Of a DNA stretch of 64,000 nt, positions 34,844 to 46,859 are shown piece by piece. Location: assembly GCA_026873275.1 (NCBI GenBank), contig JANTUC010000001.1:2294001-2358000 (forward strand), written 5' to 3'. The notes under the pieces are model-generated. The model saw only the letters and a list, made by a program, of their open reading frames with translations, searched no databases and was not told where the DNA came from. How positions within the stretch are numbered: the stretch's first letter is position 1; every line of letters starts with the position of its first letter. Origin of the DNA: Pseudopithomyces maydicus. Lineage: Eukaryota; Ascomycota; Dothideomycetes; Pleosporales; Didymosphaeriaceae. The position numbers and the translations under genes were made by a program.

Positions 34844-36840
34844 ATGTGCCGCATCGAAGAAAAGGTCTATATTGGATCGGATGGAAGGAGGAGGACGTTT
34901 CAGGATACTTTCGATTGTGATAGGGCTCGCCGACGTGGGAAACGATGCTCGAAACCCGAGAAAAAGACCAGAGAGTATATCGGCACGCCTCCAATTGCTC
35001 GCGACGACGCCCCTTCGCCTGCTTCGAATAACCCTCCAACACCATCTGGGGTCGGAAGCTATGTTGTCGAGACACGCAGACCATCGGGAAGCGGTCGACG
35101 TCCTTCTCTGAAGCCCGAGATTATTATTCAGATCGGTGGCAGCTCTAGGAAAGACAAAGACAACAAATACTCCCGCAAGTATACCTCTTACAAGAGGACT
35201 TCTTTAGGTGCTTCTTCCACAGCGTCGAACGAGCTTGCCGTTGAATCGCCGGGCTCGGACGCCTCGTACCCAATTCGAACTGGTCTGCCAGAAACATCTG
35301 TTCCTCATACTCCGCCCTTCGGTCAGTCACATGGTTACACAGCAAGGCATGTTGTACCACAGATCCATCGTCACACCACGTCAGCTTCATCGGCCACAAC
35401 AAGCCAGACGCCTTCTCTCTATACTACGTCGGAAACTGAGCCAGAATCACCCTTGGGTCGCCATGCTCCTGAATATCCCAGAACCATTGTGCACAACACC
35501 CTGCCCGCACCTTCTTCTCCAGTCACATCTCGCGGTCAGACAACGCAGCCACATGGCTACCGCACGAGGCTTGAAGTCCCACACAACTCATCACGAGATA
35601 CCAGCACGTCGCGTGATAACCTCGGCGACTATTCGGATGTCGTGGACATGTATGCTTCTTCAAGCGGGTCCAATGCAAGTGCAAGCCGCGCTGCAGCTCC
35701 CGAGATCACCGATCGCGCCATCGATCGCGAACGGCGGCGCAAGTTCAAAGAGGACGAGAAAAAGCGGCAAGAGGAAGAAGAAGAGGAACGTCGCCTCGAT
35801 GAGCAAATCATCCAGGCGGAAGAGCAAGCTAAAAAGGAGGTGCGGTTTGCCGAACTGGAGACAGGCCGTTATGAGCTTAGAGACCAACTTCGCAAAGAAC
35901 AGAGATTTGCAGAAAGTGAGAAGCAAAGGGCAGAGGATCGTGAGCAGGAAAGGCAGCGCAAGAAGGAAGCAGAGAAAAGGACTCAGACGGAACCAGAAAA
36001 GCGAGCGACGAGAAAGCCAGAACGCGAAAAAACCCAACCACCGACTCGCGATTTCAACAAGAAGCAATCAGGTGGTCGACATTCTCGCAGAAATTCCATG
36101 ACCCAAGCAGACATTGAAGAGCGCAATCGTCTCCTCTTCCACGAACAAATGCAAATGTCTCTGGAGCAAGAAGCTGCAGAGCAACGGGAAGCTGCAGAGC
36201 TACGGCAGCAACAATACTCTACACGTCCTCAACCGCAATCAGCTACGTCTTTCCACGCAGAGACACCGTCCTTCCGCGCCGAGGATACAAAGCTGCAGGG
36301 AAATGGAAATAAACGTCGTGGGAGTATCTCAGTCAATCCCCTTCCATCGAATAATATGGGGAGGACGAATAGTGCACGGCGTCCGTCTATCGTCCAGACG
36401 ACTCAGCCTGTGCTGACACCCGCTACTACAACATTTCCATCTCAGCAGCAGCAGTACAGCACTCGGCCGCCAAGTTCGCACACCCAAACGCAGCCTTATA
36501 CTACACGTGAAGCATTTCCTTCTGCTCGTTACTCACCGTCTCAACTGGGAAACCCTTTGGCCAACCACCCGCTCGTACCTCCAACACGAGTATGGATAGC
36601 AACCCATTCGCTGCTCCATCTAACCGGCCAATACACCCTTCTCATCCGCTGGTCCCAGTGGTACATCATTATCCTCCTAGCAACCCCAATGCTACGTGGG
36701 ACACACGTAATATGCAGAACGCCCTGCCCCCGTATCCTCCTGGTCAATCGACCCAATATACTACACAGGGGCACACCCGCGCTCAACAAGCAACACAGAA
36801 CATGAACCGTGCGTATCAGGTGGAGGACGAGTGGCGCTGA
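34844..36840 (+). CDS. Q/N/R-rich coiled-coil protein of unknown function, one apparent frameshift
   Basis: Starts MCRIEEKVYIGSDGRRRTFQ, a head common to many fungal proteins (MCR...DGRR.TF...CDRARRG). A Ser/Thr/Pro-rich region follows, then a highly charged probable coiled coil at about residues 290-400 (EDEKKRQEEEEEERRLDEQI, FAESEKQRAEDREQERQRKK), then a Gln/Tyr/Pro-rich tail. The frame runs open to 36805, but after about 36555 it turns hydrophobic, whereas the -1 frame continues the Q/N/P composition (SMDSNPFAAPSNRPIHPSHP) and ends QNMNRAYQVEDEWR with stop at 36838-36840. One missing C in the CCC run at 36553-36555 explains this. No intron of the right phase with a good donor was found. 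The role is unknown; no enzyme motif is seen. Confidence 0.72.
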
Positions 36841-38171
36841 TGTCTCCTTCTCCAAGATCACTGTACATGTCAGGTGCCTGCCTTTTCATTGGTACTTTAG
36901 CAGGATAGAAGAGAAGGATATATATGGACAAAAGTCCAAGAATAGGGTTTGTGATTTTTCTTTCTCTGTAGACTATAGACCGGGTGTTTCGCCATTTTTC
37001 GTTCGATGCATTTCCTTTTTCTATTCAGGTCATTTTCACACGTTGGTTGCTCCTTATACCCATCTTACACTTCCGGTGCCCTCACGGGCGGCAAAAACAT
37101 ACCTCGCGAAATGGTTATTTTAGTCATATATAACTTTGAGTACTATTGCAAATATACCACGTCCTGTTCATATCAATTAGGTGATCCATGCGAGCAAAAT
37201 GATGCCTGATATTGCTACGCTTTCCGGTGAATACGAGGTCCGACTGCCACTGGATTCGAAGTAGCGTGGCTTTCACATCCGGAATGCGCGACTTCTGCCT
37301 AGTTTTTGCGAGCCCCAGAGCCTGGTAACTTGCCCGAGCTTTGCGGTAAAAGAGCAGCGAAGATGATTTGAGATAGATGCCTAACACCCTAAATATCGGC
37401 TTAGCCACCCGCTGGGCACGACAGTATCTGCGGGTGTGCCTGGTACGTATTGCCAATCAAGAAAAAACAATCCAGGACCTGGAAGGATCGTGAGAGTCTG
37501 CTCCCATTTTTTGAATTGGGTCAGCGCTAAACATGTTTGGATATGTAACAAAAGTAGCCTTGATCCTGCTCGTACAGAATTGTGGGGGAATTTTAGAGAT
37601 TCCAGAGGAACTCTCAAGGTTTTCGTTTCTACCTACAAGTTGAAGCTCTCGCTGTTGCTCACACATGATCTCGGATTTCATAGTCTTTGGATTTTCCATG
37701 TTGACTGATGAAAGCAAAAATGTGCGTTTTGAAGTTGATTGGCGTGAAAGGCTCCGGAAGTCCTGAACGTAGTTCCATATCACTGGAAAAGAATCACGAT
37801 TTTGTATCGGTACCAGTGGTCGGTGAGCATGGTGGAGCATACCCAGACAGTTGCATCTTTCGACAACTGTTAGCTACCTAGCTGGCTACTTTAGCTGTGC
37901 GAATGAAGCCACTCGTAGACTACTAGATGGATGCATGCATGCATGGATGTAGACTAGACTAGACCAGGCTCACACTCCCTACCGTATTGTGCAGGCGTAT
38001 CTAGCTGCATGTGTGCAGCGTGTACATGCCCTGTCACATACCCCGGGGCCCTCTCTCCGAATGGGCCTAGCGCCGTCGGACCGCTTCGACGTCATTAGTG
38101 TATTGGGGGGTAGTGGTCAACTCCACTTCCGGGGGCATGTGTTTTCTGGATTGTGCATACCCGCTGACACA
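36841..38171. other. Intergenic region, 1.3 kb
   Basis: No supported gene. A minus-strand frame at 37457-37840 (127 codons) has no recognisable motif. A GCATGCATGCATG tract lies near 37930. Promoter of the phosphatase gene is at the right end. Confidence 0.5.
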
Positions 38172-41139
38172 ATGCCTGGGCTGGTCCGCAAGCTCCTCAT
38201 CTTCGCCGCCGTAGACGGGCTCGTGCTCCAGCCCGCCCCGCCACGTAACCATCCGCCGGCGACGCAGCAGGCCATCAAGATCGATTACAAGGGCCGCGTC
38301 GGGCCGCTGCTCCACGATCGCCGCAACGAGGACACGGCGCCGACGGCGCTCGAGGCCTACGGCATAATAGGTACGACATCGCCATGGCTTGCCGTGCCAT
38401 GCAATGCTGTGCTATACTAACGCGCACGCACAGGCCTGCTCCAGGTCGCAACCTCCTTCTTTCTCGTCTCCATCTGTGACCGGGAACTGGTGGCCCAGAT
38501 ACGCGGAAAGCCCGTCTTCAAGGTCACCGACGTTGCCCTCATCCCGCTGTCCTCGCAGACCGACGCTGAAAGCGCCATTGAGTCTGCCCGTCAGCATGTG
38601 AACCGTCGGAGGAAGGCTCAGGACGACAACGGCGGCTATGCTAGCGACAGCGACGAGGATCATGCCCCCAGTGTGACCGACTCGCTCGATGAGGAACACG
38701 TCCAGGACCCCGCCACCAGCCCCATCCATGACAGGCGTACCAGCGTCGCCGAGGACGTGATGCAGCGCAAGGGCGTCTACGGCCGCTTTGCAGACAAGTG
38801 GTTTTCGAGGAAGGGGTGGAAGACCGACAAACAACGCGTTCAAGGCATGACATCCGACCATGACCTGCCCAAGAACGTAGACTCAGTACCCGACGAGGAC
38901 CCTCTGGGACCCGTGGGCCCGTCCAAACCGAATGCCCTGCCCGTTGAGGACCACGATGTGAATGAGCCCGTCAGCCCTGCTGAGATACCGAGCGCGCTGA
39001 GCGGTGAAAAGGACGGGACTACCATTGCGCTGCTGCCCAAGATCCTTCGCACCACCAACATGTACTTTGCTTCCGGCAACTTCTTCTTTTCCTACGACTA
39101 CGATCTTTCACGAGCTATCGCCCACCAGCAACCCAGTTCTAGCGTGCCACTGTCCAAGCAGTTTGACCCTTTGGTATGTCTTATTCTTTTCTGTGCATAC
39201 CTTGCTCGCTCGCTCACGATCGATACAGTTCTTCTGGAATCAGCACATGACGGCACCCTTCACCGATGCAGGCCAGCACAGCTTTGTGCTTCCGCTCATC
39301 CAAGGCTTTGTCGGCCAGCGACCCTTCAGCATCAAAGTGGTTGATACCAAGTCCAACAGCATCGTCATCGACCCAGACTCTACCCCAGGCGACATGGAAC
39401 TGCAGTCCATGCACAGGAACAATTCGACCGAGTCAATCGGCAGTATGGATGGAAGTACAGAACCGTCCAACGGGAAAGACTTTTTGCTGACGCTGATTTC
39501 GCGTCGTTCCATAAAGAGAGCCGGTCTTCGCTATCTCCGTCGTGGTGTAGACGACGAGGGCAGCACGGCCAACAGCGTCGAGACCGAACAGATCCTGTCG
39601 TCTTCCACCTGGAACACATCACGCGATAGAATTTTCTCGTTCACCCAGTTTCGTGGCTCCATCCCCTTGTTCTTTTCGCAGTCTCCCTATAGTTTGAAAC
39701 CGCAGGTGAGCACGTGGGGTTCGGAAGATACCAATGCGAAAGCCTTTGAGCGTCACTTCTCTAATCTTTCGGCGAGATATGGTTCCATATACGCAGCGTC
39801 GTTGGTCGACAAACATGGCACAGAGGCGAAAATAGGAGAGCTGTATCAGCACCATGCAAAGAAAATCAAAGAGTTTGGTGGTGGCAAACGGTTTGATTTC
39901 CAATGGTTTGATTTCCACAACGTCTGCCGAGGCATGCATTTCGAAAACGTGTCACAGCTCATCGACTCGATAGAGCCGTTTCTCAAGTCAACGGGTTGGA
40001 CAGAAGTATCTGACGAGCAAACTGTGAAGACACAAACTGGTGTTCTCCGGACAAACTGTATGGACTGTTTGGATCGCACCAACGTGGTGCAGTCAGCCTG
40101 TGCTCGTACCATACTGGAAGCGCAACTTTCAGCGGGTAGCTATAGTATTGACCTCCAACATGATGCTAGCACCTCGTGGTTCAACACACTTTGGGCAGAT
40201 AATGGAGACGCGATATCCAAGCAGTATGCAGGAACAGCCGCGCTCAAAGGAGACTTTACCCGAACACGAAAACGGCAGATCACCGGGGCACTGACGGACT
40301 TTGGGCTCACGCTGAGCAGGTATTACAACAACATTGTCAACGACTACTTTACGCAAGCAGTCATTGATTATCTCCTGGGGCGGGCAACGGATAGCATCTT
40401 CGCCGAGTTCGAAGCGGATATGAAGAGCGCAGACTACTTCATCGATGTACGGAAAGTGCGGCAAGCAGCCATTGAGCGGGCAGCAGGTGTCGTGATTGAG
40501 GACAAGGACGAGGACCTTGTTGCCGGATGGACGCTCAGTGTCCCCACAAGTGCGGATCACGTGAAAACAGCAACGTTTGAAGAAGGTGTCCTTCTACTCA
40601 CGGAAAAAGCAGTGTATTTCTGCCGGCTAGACTGGGGCACGGAGAAGGTTCGCGAGTTCGAGCGCATCGAGCTCGAGAGATTGGAGGGTTTGCAAAGAGG
40701 TGTGTATATCACAAGTACGCTGGCAACACGGCACATGGACGAGCAGAAAAATGTCGGGTTCGTGCTCAAGTTCCGGGCGGGGGCGGGTGGAGAGCTTGTT
40801 CGGCGAAACACTCGGTCTCTCGACTCTGGGAAGGGTGATGCTCGATCGGAAGAAGATGCATCGACCCCCGCAACGGGCCGTTTCCTGGCGTTCAAGGCGC
40901 TGCCGCCGCGCACAAGCGTGCCAGCGGCTGGCGAGGCGGCAGACGAGGCGAACAAGGAGACGGAAGTGGTCAAGGGGATATGCGAGGAGCTTGTGCAGGT
41001 TGCGAATAAGAGCAGAGCGGGAGAGAGGGGAGCTCTAGCGGTCGAGGAGAGGGACATTATCAGTCTGAGCGATGCGAGGAGGAGTACGGGGTACGTGGAG
41101 ACGTTGGCGTATTCGATGAAGAAGCTGGTGTGGGGCTGA
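38172..41139 (+). CDS. SAC-domain phosphoinositide phosphatase with hSac2 domain (Sac2/INPP5F type)
   Basis: Exons 38172..38370, 38434..39173, 39229..41139 give 949 residues. The start MPGLVRKLLIFAAVDGLVLQ fits the family and follows an upstream open frame that lacks a good start. The Sac catalytic motif is RTNCMDCLDRTNVVQS (CX5R: Cys about 590, Arg about 596). Around it are SRDRIFSFTQFRGSIPLFF, FDFQWFDFHNVCRGMHF and WADNGDAISKQYAGTAALKG, all standard for Sac phosphatases. The C-terminal region (AAGVVIEDKDEDLVAGW, EGVLLLTEKAVYFCRLDW) looks like the hSac2 domain of INPP5F, a PtdIns4P phosphatase of endosomal membranes. An acidic, disordered insert occupies about residues 110-225. There is no transmembrane anchor at the C-terminus as in Sac1, which supports the Sac2 assignment. 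The substrate is inferred. Confidence 0.9.
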
Positions 41140-41650
41140 GGAGGAGATTTCTCCAGTGTCGAAATGTTTATCCGTGGCGAGAGGTAGGTGTAGGATTAGG
41201 ACAGACTACCTACCATGGCGCCCCCACTGGAGCTCACAGTCTCTGCGGTCCTCGTGCATTACTGGAAGCAGCAAGCGGGCCGACGACAGGTCGGCAGGCG
41301 ATGCGGTCCTCGGCATGTGGTAGCGACGTGCAAGCTAGCGGTTGCGTGGTGTTACATGGCGCCTGGAGAGAAAAACGGGTCGACGTCAGCGGCGCTTGGT
41401 GTGTGCGCTGCTCCATCCATGGATGACGTATGGGCACGGGAGCCGACCCGAGCACTGGAAAAAGGTTGAGCCCCGTCTTTCCCCCCATGGGCCGCTGGTG
41501 TCCCCCGTGGGCAGTAGAGATGGAGAGCCGCAGCAGCAGCGATGGGGCAGCATGTGGGCAGCATATGGGCAGCAACACCACCACCTACCACCTACCACCC
41601 CTCCACCACCATCACCATCGGCCATCCCGCGATTGAGGAGCTGGCCGCCT

Positions 41651-41694
41651 CGCTTGCAGTCCGCTTGCAGTCCGCTTGCAGCCCGCTTGCAGCC
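41651..41694 (+). repeat. 11-bp tandem repeat CGCTTGCAG(T/C)C, four units
   Basis: Four directly adjacent 11-bp units, two ending TC and two ending CC, read straight from the sequence. They lie about 390-430 bp before the transporter ATG. Confidence 0.85.
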
Positions 41695-41942
41695 CGCCAT
41701 GGTGCCGGAAATAAAAGAGCCGCACAAGGCGACATGCAATGCACGAACCGGCCTTGTCCGCCGCCCAATTGCTTGTTTTCGCCGCCCACGCGCTACCCAG
41801 AAAACAGTACCCACCCGACCCCCGTGCCGTGCCCCCAGCCATGAGCCAATGACACTACCTACCAAAAGGCACCGCTGCTCAGCGGCTGCTGGGGGACCTG
41901 GAGTCCCCAGCGGGGCACCACGTTTCTCGCCTGGACTTGCAT

Positions 41943-41990
41943 TGCCTGTCTCCGTGCCTGCCTCCGTGCCTGCCCCCGTGCCTGCCTCCG
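41943..41990 (+). repeat. 12-bp tandem repeat TGCCTGCCTCCG, four units
   Basis: Four adjacent units with one or two substitutions, C/T-rich, ending 90 bp before the ATG and just upstream of the TATA box. Confidence 0.85.
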
Positions 41991-42007
41991 TGCCCGCCCG
42001 TCTCCAG

Positions 42008-42016
42008 TATATATAA
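42008..42016 (+). promoter_or_regulatory. TATA box of the glucose transporter gene
   Basis: TATATATAA sits 65-73 bp before the ATG at 42081, a normal position for a strong inducible fungal promoter. Confidence 0.65.
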
Positions 42017-42080
42017 CCTTGCTGTCTCTACCCTCGAGCCTGACCCGTCAGCTCTCCCTCTGCACCGGGCTTGGGACAAG

Positions 42081-43830
42081 ATGTATCAGATCGGGAACAT
42101 CTATGGCATCACCGCCATCTCCGTCATTGGAGGTGGCTTGTTTGGCTTTGACATCAGTTCCATGAGCGCCATGTACCACACCCCACCCGCCAGCGCTACT
42201 GCTTCGTATGCTCACGCTTCACAGCCTGCCCACACAGCAATACCGCTGCTACTTCAACCAGGGCCCTTCCTATGCCGACGACCCAGAGGGCTGCTCGGGC
42301 CCCACGCCCAACGTGCAAGGCGGCATCACCGCTGCCATGCCCGGTGGCTCCTTCTGCGGTGCTCTCATATCCGGCTACCTCACCGACAAGCTTGGTCGTA
42401 AAGGCGCCATCCAAATCGGCTCCATCGTCTGGATCATTGGTTCCATCATCTCTTGCGCTTCTCAGAACATTGCCATGCTCATCGTCGGCCGCTTCATCAA
42501 CGGCATCTCGGTCGGAATCTGCTCTGCTCAAGTCCCCGTCTACGTTACCGAGTTGGCGCCCCCTTCCAAACGTGGTCGGGTCGTGGGTGCTCAACAGTGG
42601 GCAATTACTTGGGGGTACGACTTCCATCGCCTGATTATCACGCCATCGCTAACCATCTATACAGTATCTTGATCATGTTTTACATTTCCTACGGCTGCAC
42701 TTTCTTGGACGGTCCCACCGCTTGGCGTGTTCCGTGGGGCCTTCAGATGCTCCCGGCCGTGCTCCTCTTCCTCGGACTGTTCCTTCTGCCCGAGTCACCA
42801 CGTTGGTTAGCCCGCCATGATAAGTGGGAGGAAGCTCATGCTGTGCTCACCTTGGTCCACGGAAAAGGCGATCCAAATGCCCCCTTTGTTACCCTTGAGA
42901 TGGAGGAAATCAAACAGATGATCGAATTTGAAAGACAGAACGCTGATGTTTCTTTCATGGAGCTGTTCCGCCCCAGGATGCTGAATCGCCTCCACATTGG
43001 CGTCTTCACCCAAATCTGGAGCCAACTGACCGGCATGAACGTTATGATGTACTACGTAAGTCGTCTCCCTGCATTCCCATTTGTGTCATCCGTGGGACTC
43101 ACAACCAGCAGATCACGTACGTCTTCGGTATGGCTGGTCTCAAGGGTAACAACAATCTCATCGCCTCTTCTATTCAGTATGTCATCAACGTCTTCATGAC
43201 CATCTTTGCTCTCATCTTCATCGATCGCTGGGGCCGCCGCATTCCTCTCATCGTAGGCGCCCTTCTCATGGCCACTTGGATGTTTGCCAACGCCGGTCTG
43301 ATGGCATCCTATGGCCACAAGGCTCCACCGGGCGGTCTCAACAACATTGCCGAGCAATCCTGGGAAATTGGTGGTGCCCCTGCCAAAGCCGTCATCGCAT
43401 GCACCTATCTCTTCGTCGCATCGTACGCACCCACCTGGGGTCCGGTATCTTGGATTTATCCCCTGAGCTTTTCCCGCTGCGTGTGCGTGGAAAGGCTGTC
43501 GCCATCACCACTTCTTCGAATTGGATCTTCAACTTTGCCCTCAGCTACTTCGTACCACCTGCATTTGTTAACATTCAGTGGAAAGTATACATCATCTTTG
43601 GTGTATTCTGCACAGCTATGGCGATTCACGTCTTCTTCATGTTCCCCGAGACGAGCGGGAAGACGCTTGAAGAGGTGGAGGAGCTATTCTTGAGTGGTGT
43701 GCCGGCTTGGAAGACCCACGTCGACTACAACAGCACTAGGAAGGCTGAGTTGGGTGACTTGACGGATAAGGAGAAGGCATTGCATGCAGAGCATAGCCCG
43801 GAGAGGATGGAGAATGCACCCAAAGCCTAA
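42081..43830 (+). CDS. High-affinity glucose (hexose) transporter, MFS sugar porter, with a one-base frameshift
   Basis: Exons 42081..42172, 42225..42614, 42665..43055, 43112..43830. Motifs: GGGLFGFDISSMSA (helix 1), QQYRCYFNQGP, TDKLGRKGAIQIGS, LIVGRFINGISVGICSAQVP, PSKRGRVVGAQQWAITWGIL, FLLPESPRWLARHDKWEEAH, QIWSQLTGMNVMMYYITYVF, DRWGRR and PETSGKTLEEVEELF. These place it with fungal HGT-1/MstC-type plasma-membrane H+-coupled glucose transporters. In exon 4 the frame breaks at the C run 43460-43463: WGPVSWIYP reads on as LSFSR, while the next frame supplies ELFPLRVRGKAVAITTSSNW through to the stop at 43830. One more C would restore the family consensus YPPEL; the intact protein would be about 530 residues with 12 helices. 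As given, it ends early after helix 10, so it is either a recent pseudogene or carries a sequencing error. Confidence 0.9.
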
Positions 43831-44609
43831 AGGCCGATTGATTTTAAGAGATTGAGCTATCTCGCAACATTTGGAGCGATCGTACTTTGTGGGTTTGATA
43901 GTAATCATGTCAAATTTTGCTTGATGATCATTTGCTTCGCACAATGCACGTGGAATTCGCCGAGGTATCCAGAATCGTGATGCAGTCGTCTAAGGTTTAC
44001 TCGGTCGGTAACTTTGTTACAAGACTTTCAGGGCATCGTTACTAGCGTCTGGATGAAGTACAAACTATATTCATAATTTACAAAATAGGTAGTAGGTAGG
44101 CTAACTGTCAGAAAGACGATAATGATAATTGCAGCCTTGGTGATTGAAAATGCAATGAAAATGCCACTGCTGGGTATCTTCGCCGGAAAGAAAAAGAAAA
44201 GAAGAAAAAGGTCGGGGGAGAAAAAGTACTCCTTTGCGCATGGAAATACATTCGAAGCCACAGCGGTGGTAAGAGAATGGCCCCATCAGTCATGCAGGCT
44301 ATCTGGCATGTAAGAAAGATTGCGGGTACGATGGTCTCCTTTGCTTCTCGAAATTTGGGCGAGCCGATAGCTTTGAACAAACTTGGTCTTTTGTGGCGTG
44401 TCGTCCATGAATGCATTCAAAGTAGATAATTTGGCTTCCTACTCGAATGCATGGTAGCCCGAATCCCAGCACAGTTGGTCATGATAGGAATGAACATGCC
44501 GGTCTTATACGGCAGTGCCATGTCGATTCTCTGGAGGACTCTCGCCGTTTGCGGATCGAATTGCACATGTCGGTCGTTGGTCAGATTCGGCCGGAGGAAT
44601 GCATCCAAA
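43831..44609. other. Convergent intergenic region, 0.8 kb
   Basis: Lies between two 3' ends. No gene or clear repeat seen. Confidence 0.6.
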
Positions 44610-45600
44610 TCATGAGTATTTCTGAATCAGGGATTCCTCTTTGGTGGGGGGAACGTTCGGTTCAATCTCCCTGGTCGTACTATTTGTGCTGCTTGCCTTT
44701 CCCGACACGTGATGCATTTCTGCAGGGAGCATGGTCCCTTCGAGCTCTGCCCGGACGGTTCCAGCAGACTCATAGGTTACGTAGGGAGGTGGATTAGCCT
44801 TTGAATCGGAAAGAAGCACCGCGCCGTTATAAGAATTTGCTTTCTTCCTTCTCAAGAAGAATATGGCACCCACAATACCAAGGACTGCGAGGACACCCAG
44901 CGTAACACCCACACCTAGGCCCGCCTTCGCCCCTGATGACATGCCTGCTGACGAGCTGGATGATTCGGACGTGCTGGTGGTGGGAGCAGACGCAGCCGAA
45001 GCGACGTTGGAGGCCTGAGACTGAGAGACTGACTGACTGGTGGTGGGTGCCGCCGGTGTCCTGCTTGAACTGCTGCTTGAACTGCTGCTTGAGATGGAGG
45101 CGCGTGGGAGTGCGTCTTCCATTGCGGTTGCAAAGACCTTGGGTGGATCGGCGGTGAAGACAAGGTCTTTGTCGTCACAGCAGCTTGTATTGCGACCGGT
45201 AACGCCAGCCTCGAGGGTTCCTTGCGGTGTGCAACAGAATTCATTTTTCGGACTGTAGCAGTAAAAAATGAATGCGTTGTAATGATCCGGTTCCTCTACA
45301 GAAAAGCGTAAGCCACTTCTTTATGCCCAGAATGTGGAGGTACATACCTTTACCACGACAGAAGTTGGGGCATGCGGGGTCTTTGAAAGTTGGGTCGGTG
45401 CAGCCGTTGCGCCAGTAGTGGTTCGCACCCTTCTTCTCGTTTTGGGCTTCCATGCACAAACCGTTTGTCATGCATAGATCGTTGATATTACAACAAGACG
45501 AGTGACCTCCATTTTCAACTGCGGTCAGATTGCAGGGAACATAGGTGGCAGCTGTATTCTCGTAGAGCGAACCGTTGTTTGCGTAGCATTGGTAGGACAT
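44610..45600 (-). CDS. Cys-rich single-pass cell-surface protein with PPPY tail
   Basis: Exons complement(join(44610..45295,45348..45600)) from the ATG at 45600 give 312 residues; the frame stays open to an ATG at 45846 (394 residues), so the start is uncertain. The N-terminal part is a Cys-rich ectodomain: SYQCYANNGS, PCNLTAVENGGHSSCCNIND, CMTNGLCMEAQ, RNGCTDPTFKDPACPNFCRG, then FCCTPQ and TSCCDDKDL. A Ser/Thr-rich stalk (poly-Ser near MEDALPRASIS) leads to a membrane helix (AGLGVGVTLGVLAVLGIVGA) with an RRKK stop-transfer signal. The cytosolic tail has NPPPYVTYE, a PPxY motif that could bind WW-domain ubiquitin ligases such as Rsp5. The layout recalls fungal surface sensor-like proteins. 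No signal peptide is obvious at either start. Function unknown. Confidence 0.77.
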
Positions 45601-45846
45601 TTTTGGGACGAAACGTCGACCAAGCTTGGAGTCCAATGACCTTTGGAAAGGAAAAAGACCAGAATCAGAGGACAAGATCCACGGGTTACTAGGGAGAGGC
45701 TGGAGAGCATATAGCTCCATCGCGCTTGGGCCCCTTACTCCGTCCGTCACATATGTATCCGTGATAGCGTCGAGGAAAGCCAAGCCAATGGTGCCTTGAA
45801 CATGGGCTCTGGATAGCCGGCTCTGGAAAAGATGGTCGTGCACCAT

Positions 45847-46859
45847 GGCCTGGGAGTTTCACTTTACCGCTCGCTATGCATTATGTGGACCCAGGCTTGA
45901 TCTGATTGGATGATGATGTCAAATCTGGTACAGGGATACCAAGGGTAGTCGATGTTGATGTACCGGTACATAGCTGACTGTGTCGAGTCCATCGGGAAGG
46001 CTAGGACTTGGTAGAGGTGCGATTTACATAGAGACCTTGTTTTTGGGGTTCTATGCATATTGGCAAGAAAACTCGTTGCATGGGATTGGGTATATGTACA
46101 CGGGCATGGCTGCATTGGTCACTCAAAACTGGAGAAGTCGCTTTTCATGTCCAGGAACGCCATCAAATTGAGCTCTCGCACGAACTCATGAAACGGTTGG
46201 GACTGTTAAATCGCAGGATCGCCTTGCCACATCTCGTGCGAGAGATGGCGCACAGTGTCCATACCGCGCGATACACGCATTAGCGAACAGTTGCCCCATC
46301 TGTCAGGCGTCAGTGTCACCAAGGCCATCCATCTTACCTGTGCTCTCGCGCAAAGGTAGAGTCCGACAAAGAGCTTGCAACCAAGGCAGGTGTCGAGGCA
46401 ATGAAGAAGGCACTTGAGATTTTGAATGGGGAATGCAGATTGCGCCCCCATGCCCCCACCGAGATTCCGAAATTGGCATCGGTGCTACTGGCATAGTTTT
46501 GGATAATAAAGTTTTGGATATTCTGGCATCGGGCTGTGGCGCAGTCTAATGACTACCTTCCTACATTACTGATTCACACGTAGGTAAGAAGACGGTCTGG
46601 CTCCAACGCTCGGTTTGTTCGACTAGTAAGCTTATATGGAAAGGTACTAGGGGGCTTATGAGGTCAGGCTACATACACACGGGTTGGTGCATGGAAATGC
46701 GGAGAGCTACATCACGGCGACCAGAGCACCCAATCGGGGTGGGAGAAGGACGAGGGTAAGAATTCTGATGCATGATTGTGGTATTGAGACGGTTCCAACC
46801 AGACCGATAACCCCCTAAACTCCGCGCCAAAGCCGGCAAAGCAAAGACGTATTATGGAA
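45847..46859. other. Intergenic region, 1.0 kb
   Basis: Promoter side of the surface-protein gene and 3' side of calcineurin B. Nothing supported; a weak tRNA A-box-like string at about 46541 was rejected. Confidence 0.5.

Larger units (their letters stand above)
41140..42080. other. GC-rich promoter region of the glucose transporter with tandem repeats
   Basis: About 0.9 kb without a supported gene. It holds an 11-bp repeat at 41651-41694, a 12-bp repeat at 41943-41990 and a TATA box at 42008-42016, listed separately. Overlapping frames here have no domain. Confidence 0.55.

Noticed and set aside
46531..46612. String GGCTGTGGCGCAGTCTAATG resembling a tRNA A-box region
   Set aside because: No B-box (GGTTCGANTCC) or pairing acceptor and T arms at the right distance.
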